DNA of 64,000 bases from an uncultured Pelagibacteraceae bacterium (GTDB lineage: Bacteria; Pseudomonadota; Alphaproteobacteria; Pelagibacterales; Pelagibacteraceae), in the NCBI GenBank assembly GCA_902517535.1, contig CABYCK010000001.1, positions 85,317 to 149,316 on the forward strand, read 5' to 3'. A program made the position numbers and the translations under genes. The notes under the pieces were generated by a model, which saw only the letters and a program-made list of their open reading frames with translations, had not been told where the DNA came from and ran no database searches. Positions 15,543 to 24,995 of the stretch are shown in pieces; within the stretch, counting starts at the first letter, position 1; each line of letters opens with the position of its first letter.

Positions 15543-17975
15543 ATGAAATCTAAAACAAAAGTAGTTGTGGTTGGTGGAGGTGTTGTAGGCGTTAGCGTAC
15601 TATATCACTTAGCTAAAAAGGGTTGGTCAGATGTAGTATTAGTAGAAAGAAAAGAGCTAACTTCAGGATCTACTTGGCACGCTGCAGGATTGTTGCCACT
15701 TTTTAATATGAGCTATTCTGTAGGGCAACTTCACAGATATGCAGTGCAACTTTATAAATCTTTAGAAAAAGAAACAGGAAAAAACGTTGGATTTAGTGTG
15801 GTGTCAAATATTCGTTTAGCCCAATCCCAAGACCGAATGGATGAATATCATCAATACGCTGGAGTAGCTAAAACAATAGGAGTAGATGTAAAATTTTTAA
15901 AACCTCAACAAGTAAAAGAGATTTGGCCTTTAATTAATACTGAGGGTTTAGTTGGAGCTATACAGCATCCAGAAGATGGTTATATTCAACCAGCAGATTT
16001 AACTCAAGCGTTAGCAACAGGGGCAAGAAACCATGGAGCTGAAATTTATAGAAACACATCAGTCACAGAAATTAAACAAACAAAAGATGGTTGGGTAGTT
16101 AAAACTGATAAAGGAGATATAGAGTGCGAACATGTTGTTTCTTGTAGTGGAAACTTTGCAAGACAAACAGGGCGGATGGTTGGTCTGGATATTCCAGTAA
16201 TTCCAGTTGAACACCAATACATTGTTACTGAACCTCACCCAGAAATTCAAAAAAGAAGGAAAGAAGGAAAACCCGAAATGGGAGTGCTTAGAGATAGCGA
16301 TAACTCTTGGTACATGAGAGAGGAGGCAGGTGGATTATTACTTGGACCTTATGAAAAAGGAGCACCTTGTTGTTATGTTGATGGACCTTCAAAAGATAGT
16401 GAGTATGAACTATTTCAAGAAGACTTAGATCGATTAGCTCCACACATTGAAGGAGCGATAAAAAGAGTTCCTGCATTTGGAGAAGTAGGAGTTAAAAAAG
16501 TTTATAATGGTGCCATTGCTTACACTCCAGATGGAAATCCTATAGTTGGTCCTGCTTGGGGATTAAAAAATTTCTGGATTAACGAAGGTCATAGTTTTGG
16601 AATTACTGCTGCAGGAGGTGCTGGTTGGCAATTAGCTGAATGGATTATTGATGGCGAACCAACAATTGATATGCTTGGAGTTGAACCAAGAAGATATGGT
16701 TCATACGCAACTAAATCTTATTTAAAAGCCAAGAATGAAGAAGCATATGCAAATGTATTTACAGTTCATTATCCTGATGAAGAAAGAGAAGCAGGTAGAC
16801 CTTTAAGACAGGCTCCATGCTACGATCGTTTAAAAAAATTAGGAGCAGTGTTCGGTGCAAAATTTGGATGGGAAAGAGCTAACTTTTTTGCAAAAGAGGG
16901 AGAGAAGGCAGAGGATGATTGGTCATTTAGAAGATCGAAGTGGTTTAAAAATGTGGAACAAGAATGTAAAAATGTAAAAGAAAATGTTGGGCTATTAGAT
17001 ATGTCTGCATTTGGAAAATGTAGAATTAAAGGTCCTGGAGCAGAAGAATTTTTAGATAAACTAGTTGCTAATAAACTTCCTAAGAAAATTGGAAGAATTA
17101 ATCTTTGTCATGCTTTAAATACTAAAGGTGGGGTTCACTCAGAATTTACTATTATGAGAGAAGCTGAAGATAGCTTTTATTTAGTTTCAGCGGGTGCATA
17201 TCAAAGACTTGATCATGATTGGATACATAAATGGATGCCTAAAGATGGAACTGTTCAATACGAAAATTTAACTAATAGTATGGGCGTATTAGTCATCTCT
17301 GGTCCTAAAGCCAGACAGCTAATGCAAAAAGTTTCTAGGTCTGATTTTTCTAATGAAAGATTTAAATGGTTAAGTGCACAAAATATAAACATTGGTCTAG
17401 CCCCTTGTAGCGCAATGAGAGTAAATTTTGTAGGCGAACTAGGCTGGGAGTTACACCACCCAATTGAGTATCAAAATCACATCTTTGATCAACTTATGAA
17501 AGCTGGTAAAGAATTTGGATTAAAACCTTACGGTATAAGAGCTATGAATAGTTTGAGAGTTGAGAAGTCTTACAAATTAGTTGGAACTGAATTATCAATT
17601 GAGTACTCACCATATGAATCAGGACTTGATAGATTTGTTCACCCAAATAAAGGAGATTTTATTGGTCGTGCGGCATTAGATAAATGGAGAGCTAAAGGCT
17701 TTTCGAATAAATTGGTCACTATGGAGATTCATGGCGTTACAGATGCAGATGTTTTAGGAAACAATCCTATATACGACAATGGTTCTGTTGTTGGTAGAGC
17801 TACAAGTGGTGACTTTGGTTTTAGATTAAATAAATCAATTGCTTTAGGTATGGTTAAGCCAGAATTAGCTAAAGTTGGTCAAAAATTAAAAATAGATATT
17901 CTTGGTAAAATGCATGAGGCTTCAATAGTTGAAGAATCTCCTTATGACTCTGAAAACAAATTACTGAGAGCTTAA
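15543..17975 (+). CDS. dimethylglycine/sarcosine dehydrogenase-like flavoprotein with GcvT domain
   Basis: 810 residues, the usual size for DMGDH-type enzymes. The N-terminal FAD domain begins VVVVGGGVVGVSVLYHLAKKG (about 7-27) and carries GSTWHAAGLL, whose histidine binds FAD covalently in the family. A FAO linker follows, then a C-terminal GcvT/aminomethyltransferase half (from about 430) with GELGWELHHP and the tetrahydrofolate fold. It would demethylate dimethylglycine or sarcosine, passing the C1 unit to folate and electrons to ETF. The stop directly abuts etfB. Confidence 0.88.
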   Translation: MKSKTKVVVVGGGVVGVSVLYHLAKKGWSDVVLVERKELTSGSTWHAAGLLPLFNMSYSVGQLHRYAVQLYKSLEKETGKNVGFSVVSNIRLAQSQDRMDEYHQYAGVAKTIGVDVKFLKPQQVKEIWPLINTEGLVGAIQHPEDGYIQPADLTQALATGARNHGAEIYRNTSVTEIKQTKDGWVVKTDKGDIECEHVVSCSGNFARQTGRMVGLDIPVIPVEHQYIVTEPHPEIQKRRKEGKPEMGVLRDSDNSWYMREEAGGLLLGPYEKGAPCCYVDGPSKDSEYELFQEDLDRLAPHIEGAIKRVPAFGEVGVKKVYNGAIAYTPDGNPIVGPAWGLKNFWINEGHSFGITAAGGAGWQLAEWIIDGEPTIDMLGVEPRRYGSYATKSYLKAKNEEAYANVFTVHYPDEEREAGRPLRQAPCYDRLKKLGAVFGAKFGWERANFFAKEGEKAEDDWSFRRSKWFKNVEQECKNVKENVGLLDMSAFGKCRIKGPGAEEFLDKLVANKLPKKIGRINLCHALNTKGGVHSEFTIMREAEDSFYLVSAGAYQRLDHDWIHKWMPKDGTVQYENLTNSMGVLVISGPKARQLMQKVSRSDFSNERFKWLSAQNINIGLAPCSAMRVNFVGELGWELHHPIEYQNHIFDQLMKAGKEFGLKPYGIRAMNSLRVEKSYKLVGTELSIEYSPYESGLDRFVHPNKGDFIGRAALDKWRAKGFSNKLVTMEIHGVTDADVLGNNPIYDNGSVVGRATSGDFGFRLNKSIALGMVKPELAKVGQKLKIDILGKMHEASIVEESPYDSENKLLRA

Positions 17976-18725
17976 ATGAAAATTCTAGTAGCTGTAAAAA
18001 GAGTCATTGATTATAACGTTCAAATAAGAGTTAAAGAGGATGGTTCAGGCGTTCATACTGATAACGTTAAAATGTCAACTAATCCCCCAGATGATAATGC
18101 GGTAGAAGAGTCAGTAAAACTCAAAGAGTCTGGTAAAATTAAAGAAATAGTTGCTATCTCAATTGGAGAAGATAAAGCTCAAGAAAGTATCAGAAAGGCT
18201 TTAGCAGTTGGTGCTGATAAAGGAATTCACGTTAAGTCAGATAGCTATATTGAACCTTTAGGAATTGCAAAAATTTTAAAAAAAATAGTAGAGAAGGAAA
18301 AGCCTGATATGGTTTTTTTAGGCAAACAAGCTATTGATGATGACTGTAATCAGACTGGTCAAATGCTTGCAGCAATGCTGAATTGGCCTCAAGCAACTTT
18401 TTCTTCAAAATTAAATATTAAAGAAAAATCATTAGAAGTGGTAAGAGAAATTGATGAAGGTTTAGAAACTCTTGAGATTAATTTACCAGCCATTGTGACC
18501 TGTGATTTAAGATTAAATGAACCAAGATTTGCTTCACTTCCAAATATTATGAAAGCAAAAAAGAAACCTATGGAGCAATTAAATGCAAAAGATATTGGAG
18601 TTGATCTATCAAATAGAATTGAACAATTAAAGGTAGAAGAACCTCCAAAAAGAAAAGCAGGTATAAAAGTTGCAAGTGTAGCGGAATTAGTAAGTAAACT
18701 TAAAAATGAAGCAAAGGTAATATAA
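17976..18725 (+). CDS. etfB: electron transfer flavoprotein, beta subunit
   Basis: 249 residues, full length. It shows the EtfB pattern MKILVAVKRVIDYNVQIRV, the region NPPDDNAVEESVKLKE and the AMP-site segment LGKQAIDDDCNQTGQMLAAML. It forms a heterodimer with EtfA and takes electrons from flavin dehydrogenases. The ATG follows the dehydrogenase stop with no gap, which identifies that enzyme as the probable electron donor. Confidence 0.95.
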   Translation: MKILVAVKRVIDYNVQIRVKEDGSGVHTDNVKMSTNPPDDNAVEESVKLKESGKIKEIVAISIGEDKAQESIRKALAVGADKGIHVKSDSYIEPLGIAKILKKIVEKEKPDMVFLGKQAIDDDCNQTGQMLAAMLNWPQATFSSKLNIKEKSLEVVREIDEGLETLEINLPAIVTCDLRLNEPRFASLPNIMKAKKKPMEQLNAKDIGVDLSNRIEQLKVEEPPKRKAGIKVASVAELVSKLKNEAKVI

Positions 18726-19678
18726 TGTCAGTGTTATTAATAGCAGAGCATGATAATTCAAAATTAAAACCTTTTACATTTAATGCAATTACTGCTGCAT
18801 CTAAAATAGACTCTGACGTACATGTTTTAGTAGCAGGAACTAGTTGTGAAAGTGTTTCAAAAGAAACTGCAAATATTCCTCTAGTTAAAAAAGTTTTAGT
18901 ATGTGACTCGCCAAATTACCAAAATTATCTGCCAGAAAATCTTGCTCCGTTAGTAATTAAAGTTTCAGAAAAATATGACCATATCGTAGCTTCAGCTAAT
19001 ACTTTTGGAAAAAACTTTATGCCAAGAGTAGCAGCTGCTTTAGATGTGTCTCAAGTAAGTGATATAATTAAAGTAAATGGACCAGACACTTTTGTAAGAC
19101 CTATCTATGCCGGGAATGCTTTTGCTACGGTAAAAAGTAACGACAAAAAAAAATGTGTAACGATAAGACCAACTTCTTTTGATGCTGCAGAAAAATCAGG
19201 TGGTTCTGCCCCTATTGAAAAAGTTGAAGCGGTAGATATTCCTAGTACTTCCAAATTTATTAAAAGGGAAGAAACTAAATCAGAGAGACCAGAGCTTGGA
19301 ACAGCAAGAATAGTTGTATCTGGAGGAAGAGGATTAGAAAGTGGAGACAACTTTAAGTTAATAAACGATATAGCTGATAAATTAAATGCAGCAGTGGGGG
19401 CATCAAGAGCAGCGGTTGATGCTGGTTACATAAGTAACGACCACCAAGTTGGTCAAACAGGAAAAGTAGTTGTGCCTGATTTATATATAGCAGTTGGTAT
19501 CTCAGGAGCTATTCAGCATTTAGCAGGAATGAAAGAGAGTAAAATAATTGTCGCGATTAATAAAGATGGTGAAGCTCCAATCTTTAGTGTTGCAGATTAT
19601 GGTTTAGAAGCAGATTTATTTACAGCTCTTCCAGAATTTTTAGCTGAATTGAATAAACTAAATACTATTCAAAAGTAA
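18725..19678 (+). CDS. etfA: electron transfer flavoprotein, alpha subunit
   Basis: 317 residues. The C-terminal FAD domain carries VVSGGRGLESGDNF, GASRAAVDAGYISNDHQVGQTG and the EtfA signature YIAVGISGAIQHLAGM. Its first base is the last base of etfB, so the two are translated together. It hands electrons to ETF-ubiquinone oxidoreductase, encoded at 20601-22208. Confidence 0.95.
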   Translation: MSVLLIAEHDNSKLKPFTFNAITAASKIDSDVHVLVAGTSCESVSKETANIPLVKKVLVCDSPNYQNYLPENLAPLVIKVSEKYDHIVASANTFGKNFMPRVAAALDVSQVSDIIKVNGPDTFVRPIYAGNAFATVKSNDKKKCVTIRPTSFDAAEKSGGSAPIEKVEAVDIPSTSKFIKREETKSERPELGTARIVVSGGRGLESGDNFKLINDIADKLNAAVGASRAAVDAGYISNDHQVGQTGKVVVPDLYIAVGISGAIQHLAGMKESKIIVAINKDGEAPIFSVADYGLEADLFTALPEFLAELNKLNTIQK

Positions 19679-20572
19679 TTAATTAGGAAAATTCATCATA
19701 TTAAAAATCTTTTTTTTAATACAATTTTTTTCTAGACAAGAAGTCCATGCGATAAGAAGTTTTTTATTATAAGTTGATATATAAATTTCTTGTTTAGGAT
19801 CAAGGCCTAAAAGGTTAGCCTCTGGAAAGCTATCATCTGAATAAAAATAAACTTCCCCTTTGTTTTTTTTTTTTACTTCAAAATCCCAATTGGTATATGG
19901 TTTAAAAGTAATGTCCTCTTTTGCTGCAGTTTTGATCCAGTTTTTTATATCTTTTTTTAGTGCGGATGAAGATTTATTATTGATTAAGTTATAAATATCT
20001 TTTGGTATTTTTTTATTTGACAAAATAATTCCTGATGTGGTTCCAGAAAGAATTTCATACTTTTTATCAAGCTTATTAATTAAAGGTAAAAATAATGAAT
20101 AGAATTTTTTTTGGAAACTTGATTTTGACATTAAGTTCTCTACAAATTCCTGTGTCTCAGTTTTAGACATTTTTTCTACTTGTACTCCAGATTGTTTTAT
20201 TTCCTCAAAGAATAATTTCTCAAAGTCCTCTCCATCTAAGATTTCTAAAGCTTGTTCATAGTACTTAATAAGCTTTTTTACGCCTACTTGATTAGTAAAG
20301 TCTTTATAAAATTGTAGATTTTTTGAACTTGTTGAGAAAATTAAAATATCTAAATTTCCGTCTAAACCAAGTTCTTTCAACCAATTTAAATCGTTGGAGG
20401 AGTGGGAATAATTAAACGCTTTATAAATTTTTTTGACATCTATTTGAAAAGTTTTGTAATTAGGTGGAATCGGAACACTTAAATCATTTCCAATTGTTAT
20501 ATTTTTCGCATTTAATATTGATCCAAAAAGAATATATGAGAATAAAACCGCGACTGATAGAAGTTTCTTCAT
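19679..20572 (-). CDS. exported protein of unknown function
   Basis: 297 residues with a signal peptide (MKKLLSVAVLFSYILFGSILNA, cleaved near 22). The mature part is hydrophilic and lysine-rich, with LKELGLDGNLDILIFS and a C-terminal CLEKNCIKKK that may form a disulfide. I recognise no family. It stands alone on the minus strand between etfA and ETF-QO. Its stop is adjacent to the etfA stop. Confidence 0.7.
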   Translation of the reverse strand: MKKLLSVAVLFSYILFGSILNAKNITIGNDLSVPIPPNYKTFQIDVKKIYKAFNYSHSSNDLNWLKELGLDGNLDILIFSTSSKNLQFYKDFTNQVGVKKLIKYYEQALEILDGEDFEKLFFEEIKQSGVQVEKMSKTETQEFVENLMSKSSFQKKFYSLFLPLINKLDKKYEILSGTTSGIILSNKKIPKDIYNLINNKSSSALKKDIKNWIKTAAKEDITFKPYTNWDFEVKKKNKGEVYFYSDDSFPEANLLGLDPKQEIYISTYNKKLLIAWTSCLEKNCIKKKIFNMMNFPN

Positions 20573-20600
20573 TTGAAAATACTATGCTATAGTTTTAAGC

Positions 20601-22208
20601 ATGTCTAGAGAAGCAATGGAATATGATGTAGTTATAGTTGGTGCTGGACCAGCAGGATTAACTACAGCAATAAAACTCAAACAATTAGACCCAAGTTTAA
20701 ACGTTTGTATACTTGAAAAGGGTTCTGAGGTTGGAGCACATATTTTGAGTGGAAATGTTTTTGAAACTAAAGCTCTTGATGAACTATTGCCTAATTGGAG
20801 AAATGAAAACACTCCTATTAAAACAAAAGTTTCTAAAGAAAAATTTTTATTTTTAAGTAAAAATTCTTCTTTAAGTTGGCCAACATGGTTATTACCGACA
20901 GTTCAAAAAAATCATAAAAATTACATAATAAGTCTTGCAAATTTATGTCGTTGGTTAGCTGAACAGGCAGAAAAATTAGGAGTTGAAATATTCCCTGGCT
21001 TTCCTGCTAGCGAAGTTCTTTACAATGATGATGATTCTGTAAAAGGTGTGGCTACTTTAGATATGGGTCTTGATAAAGAAGGTAATAAAAAAGATACTTA
21101 CCAAGAAGGAATGGAATTACATGCAAAGGTAACTGTATTTTCTGAAGGGTGCAGAGGTCATTTAGGTAAACAATTAATAAAAAAATTTAATTTAGATGAA
21201 GGTAAAAATCCACAGCAATATGGTATTGGACTTAAAGAAATTTGGGAAGTTAGTGAACAACAACATCAAGAGGGTTTAGTTATGCATACAGCTGGTTGGC
21301 CGCTTGATAGTAAAACTTATGGTGGAAGCTTCATTTACCATGCTGAAAATAGACAAATATATTTAGGCTATGTAATAGGTTTAGATTACCAAAATCCTTA
21401 TCTTTCTCCTTTTGATGAGTTTCAAAGATTTAAAACTCATCCCTCAATCAGAAAAATGTTTGAAGGTGGTAAAAGAATTTCTTTTGGTGCTAGAGCCTTA
21501 ATTGAAGGAGGAATTCAAAGTTTGCCTAAGATGTATATGCCGGGTGCTTTACTAATTGGTTGTGATGCTGGAACTTTAAATATGCCAAAGATAAAAGGTT
21601 CACACACTGCAATGAAAAGTGGAATAGTTGCAGCAGAAGCGATTGTAGAAAATATTAAAAATAAAGCTGATCTATCAATATATGAAAAGAAATTTAAGGA
21701 TAGCTGGGCTTATAAAGAATTGTACTCTGCAAGGAATGTTAAGCCAAGTTTTAGTTGGGGTTTAATCCTTGGAATAATATTTACTGGTATAGATCAAATT
21801 TTGTTTAGAGGAAGGATGCCTTTTACACTAAAACACAAACATGCAGATCACGAGGCTTTAAAACCAGCTAGTCAAATGCCTAAAATTGAATATCCAAAAC
21901 CTGATGGTAAGCTCACTTTCGATAAAACTAGTTCTGTTTATTTAACAGGGACTAATCATGCTGAAAACCAACCTGTCCATTTAAGGTTAAAAGATCCTAA
22001 TTTACCAATTAATTACACTTTGAAAGAGTACGATGAGCCAGCTCAAAGATACTGTCCGGTAGGCGTGTACGAAATTCAAAAAGAAAAGTTTGTTATAAAC
22101 TCTCAAAATTGTATCCACTGTAAGACCTGTGATATTAAAGAACCCTCTCAAAATATCACATGGGTTGCACCTGAAGGTGGTGGCGGTCCTAAATACGGCA
22201 ACATGTAA
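20601..22208 (+). CDS. etfD: electron transfer flavoprotein-ubiquinone oxidoreductase
   Basis: 535 residues. The N-terminal FAD motif is DVVIVGAGPAGLTTAIKL (about 9-26). Near residues 320-340 comes the family-typical LIGCDAGTLNMPKIKGSHTAMKSG. The C-terminus has a ferredoxin-like 4Fe-4S motif, CPVGVYE with CIHCKTCDIK. The enzyme carries ETF electrons to ubiquinone at the inner membrane. It serves the DMGDH-like and other flavin dehydrogenases nearby. Confidence 0.94.
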   Translation: MSREAMEYDVVIVGAGPAGLTTAIKLKQLDPSLNVCILEKGSEVGAHILSGNVFETKALDELLPNWRNENTPIKTKVSKEKFLFLSKNSSLSWPTWLLPTVQKNHKNYIISLANLCRWLAEQAEKLGVEIFPGFPASEVLYNDDDSVKGVATLDMGLDKEGNKKDTYQEGMELHAKVTVFSEGCRGHLGKQLIKKFNLDEGKNPQQYGIGLKEIWEVSEQQHQEGLVMHTAGWPLDSKTYGGSFIYHAENRQIYLGYVIGLDYQNPYLSPFDEFQRFKTHPSIRKMFEGGKRISFGARALIEGGIQSLPKMYMPGALLIGCDAGTLNMPKIKGSHTAMKSGIVAAEAIVENIKNKADLSIYEKKFKDSWAYKELYSARNVKPSFSWGLILGIIFTGIDQILFRGRMPFTLKHKHADHEALKPASQMPKIEYPKPDGKLTFDKTSSVYLTGTNHAENQPVHLRLKDPNLPINYTLKEYDEPAQRYCPVGVYEIQKEKFVINSQNCIHCKTCDIKEPSQNITWVAPEGGGGPKYGNM

Positions 22209-22254
22209 AAAGACTATTGCTTTTGTCTGTGAGAAAGCATAATGGCTTTCCAAC

Positions 22255-23577
22255 GTGTATAAAATTATAAAAAATTCTTGGGCTCTTTTCACTGGCTTTG
22301 CGGTGATTATGATTTCACATGGTTTTCAAGGAAACCTTTTGGGAATTAGAGCGGTCTTAGAAAATTTTAATTTTATCGCAACGGGAACAATGATGTCTGG
22401 TTATTTTATTGGATATTTCATTGGCGCTAACATCATTCCAAATCTTGTAAGCAAAGTAGGTCATATAAGAGTATTTGCAGCTTTTGCTTCTATGGCTTCT
22501 TTAAGTTCTTTAGTTCATGTAGTATTTGTAGATCCTATTATTTGGACTTTAGCAAGATTTTTAACAGGCTTTAGCATGATTGGAATTCTTATAATTGTTG
22601 AAAGTTGGTTAAATGATAGAGCGACTAACAAAACAAGAGGTAAAGTTTTATCTCTGTACATGTTTGTTACTTTTTTTGCCTTTGCTTTGGGAAACTTGTT
22701 GTTAAACGTAAGTAGTCCTAAAAACTATGAACCCTTTATACTAATTTCTTTATTGTTTTCTGTAGCCTTAGTTCCAATTCTTCTCACAAAGAGAAAGCCT
22801 CCTACTTTTAAAAAGACTAGCTCAATTAAGATTAAAGAACTTTTTAAAATTTCACCTTTTGGAAGTTTTTCTACATTTTGTTCAGGTTTCATATTTTCAG
22901 CAATGTTTACTATGTTATCAGTTTATGCTGTAACGATGAATTTAAACGTACTGGAGATTTCAATATTATTATTTTCGGTAACACTAGCAGGCGCACTTTT
23001 TCAGTGGCCTATAGGCTCTTTGTCAGACAATTACGATAGAAGAGTTGTAATTATCGGATGTTGTGTAGCATCATCTGCTTTTGCTATTCTCTCAATCATG
23101 GCATCAGGAATTTCTTTTGAAAATCTTTTTGTGGAAGAAATGTTCAGATTTAATTATTTTTCAACAGAAACAAGCATGAATAAAACAAAGTTATTTATTT
23201 ATATAATTCTTTTGTCCGGGATGACGCTTCCATTATTTGCTTTAAATCTAGCACTTGTAAATGATTATATTCCTAAAGAAAAATTTGTTGCAGCTGGAGC
23301 TGGTTTAAATATGATATTTGGTTTAGGAGCAATAGCTGGACCGATCGTGTGTTCTGTTTTAATGAGTATTTTTGGTCCAAATGGTTTTTTTATTCATTTG
23401 CTTATTTTTTTCATGGTAATTATTATTTTCGGAGTGTTTAGGATTAACAGAAGAAAATATGAAGACAATCCAGAGTCAACTTTTACTCCTTTGCCAAAAG
23501 ACATTACTCCACTAGGTATCGAGCTTGATCCAGACACAGGAGTAGATTTATCAAACACTTCAAATGATAAAAAATAG
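22255..23577 (+). CDS. MFS transporter (YcaD-like)
   Basis: 440 residues, 12 predicted membrane helices. The segment MSGYFIGYFIGANIIPNLVSKVGHIRVFAA is the MFS loop 2-3 region and GALFQWPIGSLSDNYDRR its second-half counterpart. It resembles the YcaD-type MFS group with unknown substrate. The reading frame opens with GTG at 22255, since no upstream in-frame ATG is available. Its last 14 bases overlap the next permease gene. Confidence 0.85.
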   Translation: MYKIIKNSWALFTGFAVIMISHGFQGNLLGIRAVLENFNFIATGTMMSGYFIGYFIGANIIPNLVSKVGHIRVFAAFASMASLSSLVHVVFVDPIIWTLARFLTGFSMIGILIIVESWLNDRATNKTRGKVLSLYMFVTFFAFALGNLLLNVSSPKNYEPFILISLLFSVALVPILLTKRKPPTFKKTSSIKIKELFKISPFGSFSTFCSGFIFSAMFTMLSVYAVTMNLNVLEISILLFSVTLAGALFQWPIGSLSDNYDRRVVIIGCCVASSAFAILSIMASGISFENLFVEEMFRFNYFSTETSMNKTKLFIYIILLSGMTLPLFALNLALVNDYIPKEKFVAAGAGLNMIFGLGAIAGPIVCSVLMSIFGPNGFFIHLLIFFMVIIIFGVFRINRRKYEDNPESTFTPLPKDITPLGIELDPDTGVDLSNTSNDKK

Positions 23578-24469
23578 TTCAGCCATACTAATTGTTTTAA
23601 TCGCAGGACTGTTCTGGTCTTTTGGACCTTTAGTTGTAAGATATATAGATGATGCACAATTAATTCCTTGGCAATATCTTTTTTTTAGAGGTTCGGTTAT
23701 TTTTTTAGTCTTAAATATTTATTTATTTTTAGCTGAAGGACTTAAATTTACCAAAAATTATTACAAGATTGGTTTATCTGGACTAATTGGTGGAGTAAGT
23801 CTTGGTATTGCTAATATATCTTTTATTCTTTCTATCACAACTACTACTGCAGCTGTAACTATGATGATGCTAGCAACTCAACCATTTGTAGCTGCAATTT
23901 TAGCATATATTTTTTTGAGAGAAAAAATTTCAAGGACAACATTAATATCAATAATAATTGCTGCTGGAGGCATAATATTTATGTCCTTAGATAGCAAAGG
24001 AGAAGGTTCTTTATTTGGTCTAATTAATGGTTTGTTGTCATCTTTAGGGTTTGCAGGATTTACAGTTTCACTAAGGTGGAGAAAGAAAACTCCAAAATTC
24101 ACTACAGTAGCTATAGCGGGAATTTTCTGTGCGGCTGTAGCAATCTTGGTTCTTATATTTAACGATAATAATATTTTTATTTCAGTTAAAAACTCTTCTC
24201 TTTCTGCATTGCATGGATTTTTAGTTTGTTCTGGACTTATATTATTTTCTATAAAATCAAAAGATTTGCCAGCCACAGATTTAACTCTTCTTTCTCTGAC
24301 GGAAGTCTTAGGTGGAATTTTCTGGGTTTGGTTACCAATATTTGGAATTAACGAAGTTCCAACTGTAAAAACTTTAATTGGTGGTGGAATTATTACATCT
24401 GCAATAATATTTTATGCCTTTAACGCAAGACGGCCTTTATTATCGAGATATGTGTGGGTAAAAAAATAA
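23564..24469 (+). CDS. DMT superfamily (EamA) permease
   Basis: 301 residues, ten helices in two EamA repeats (NSSAILIVLIAGLFWSFGP and LFGLINGLLSSLGFAGF). Family members export or import metabolites; no substrate is predictable. It starts within the MFS gene end, so the two transporters are coupled. It converges with the sarcosine oxidase operon, leaving only 4 bases between the stops. Confidence 0.87.
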   Translation: MIKNSSAILIVLIAGLFWSFGPLVVRYIDDAQLIPWQYLFFRGSVIFLVLNIYLFLAEGLKFTKNYYKIGLSGLIGGVSLGIANISFILSITTTTAAVTMMMLATQPFVAAILAYIFLREKISRTTLISIIIAAGGIIFMSLDSKGEGSLFGLINGLLSSLGFAGFTVSLRWRKKTPKFTTVAIAGIFCAAVAILVLIFNDNNIFISVKNSSLSALHGFLVCSGLILFSIKSKDLPATDLTLLSLTEVLGGIFWVWLPIFGINEVPTVKTLIGGGIITSAIIFYAFNARRPLLSRYVWVKK

Positions 24470-24473
24470 TACT

Positions 24474-24995
24474 CTACAAATTAATTAAATCAGTCAATCT
24501 CTCTTTAAAATAGTCCTCATATGACTTATTGCAAGTTATAATATATTTATTGTTTAACTTGTATATGTAGCAATCTATTCTGGCAATCAAAGTTTGTGCC
24601 ATTGAAAGATCTGGAAACTTTTTATTACGAAGATCAAATTGAGTTAATTTGTTTAAAAACTCATCTTTATTTTCACCTGATACTTCAAAATAAACTTGGC
24701 CATATGAGTAGTCAGAGGCAAGAATTTCATCATTGGAGTTTAAGTTAGAAATAGTTCGTATAATTTCCTTATAATCTTGTTCAACCAAATAAACTAAAGT
24801 CCATTGGTCAAAAGAATTTTTTGCAAAAATATATTTATCACTAGTTTTTATTTCAAGGTTTTTAGACGGGGGTTGCAAAAATGTCTCTTTGTTAATTATT
24901 TGATTAAATTGGTCCTTTCCATCACCTCTTATCAAAATCTGTTGAAAATTCTTTTGAATAATATTTACTCTATCAGTTGAAATTAATGTGGTCAT
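24474..24995 (-). CDS. soxG: sarcosine oxidase, gamma subunit
   Basis: 173 residues with weak sequence conservation, as is usual for SoxG. The identification rests on position after soxB, soxD and soxA and on features such as SMAQTLIARIDCYIYKLN and the GcvT-like short domain. It forms part of the heterotetrameric enzyme that oxidises sarcosine to glycine. Its start overlaps the soxA stop by 4 bases. Confidence 0.8.
   Translation of the reverse strand: MTTLISTDRVNIIQKNFQQILIRGDGKDQFNQIINKETFLQPPSKNLEIKTSDKYIFAKNSFDQWTLVYLVEQDYKEIIRTISNLNSNDEILASDYSYGQVYFEVSGENKDEFLNKLTQFDLRNKKFPDLSMAQTLIARIDCYIYKLNNKYIITCNKSYEDYFKERLTDLINL

Noticed and set aside
20582-20812. Minus-strand open frame over the start of the ETF-QO gene
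   Set aside because: It is antisense to a strongly conserved FAD-binding region and has no family similarity; a by-product of codon bias.
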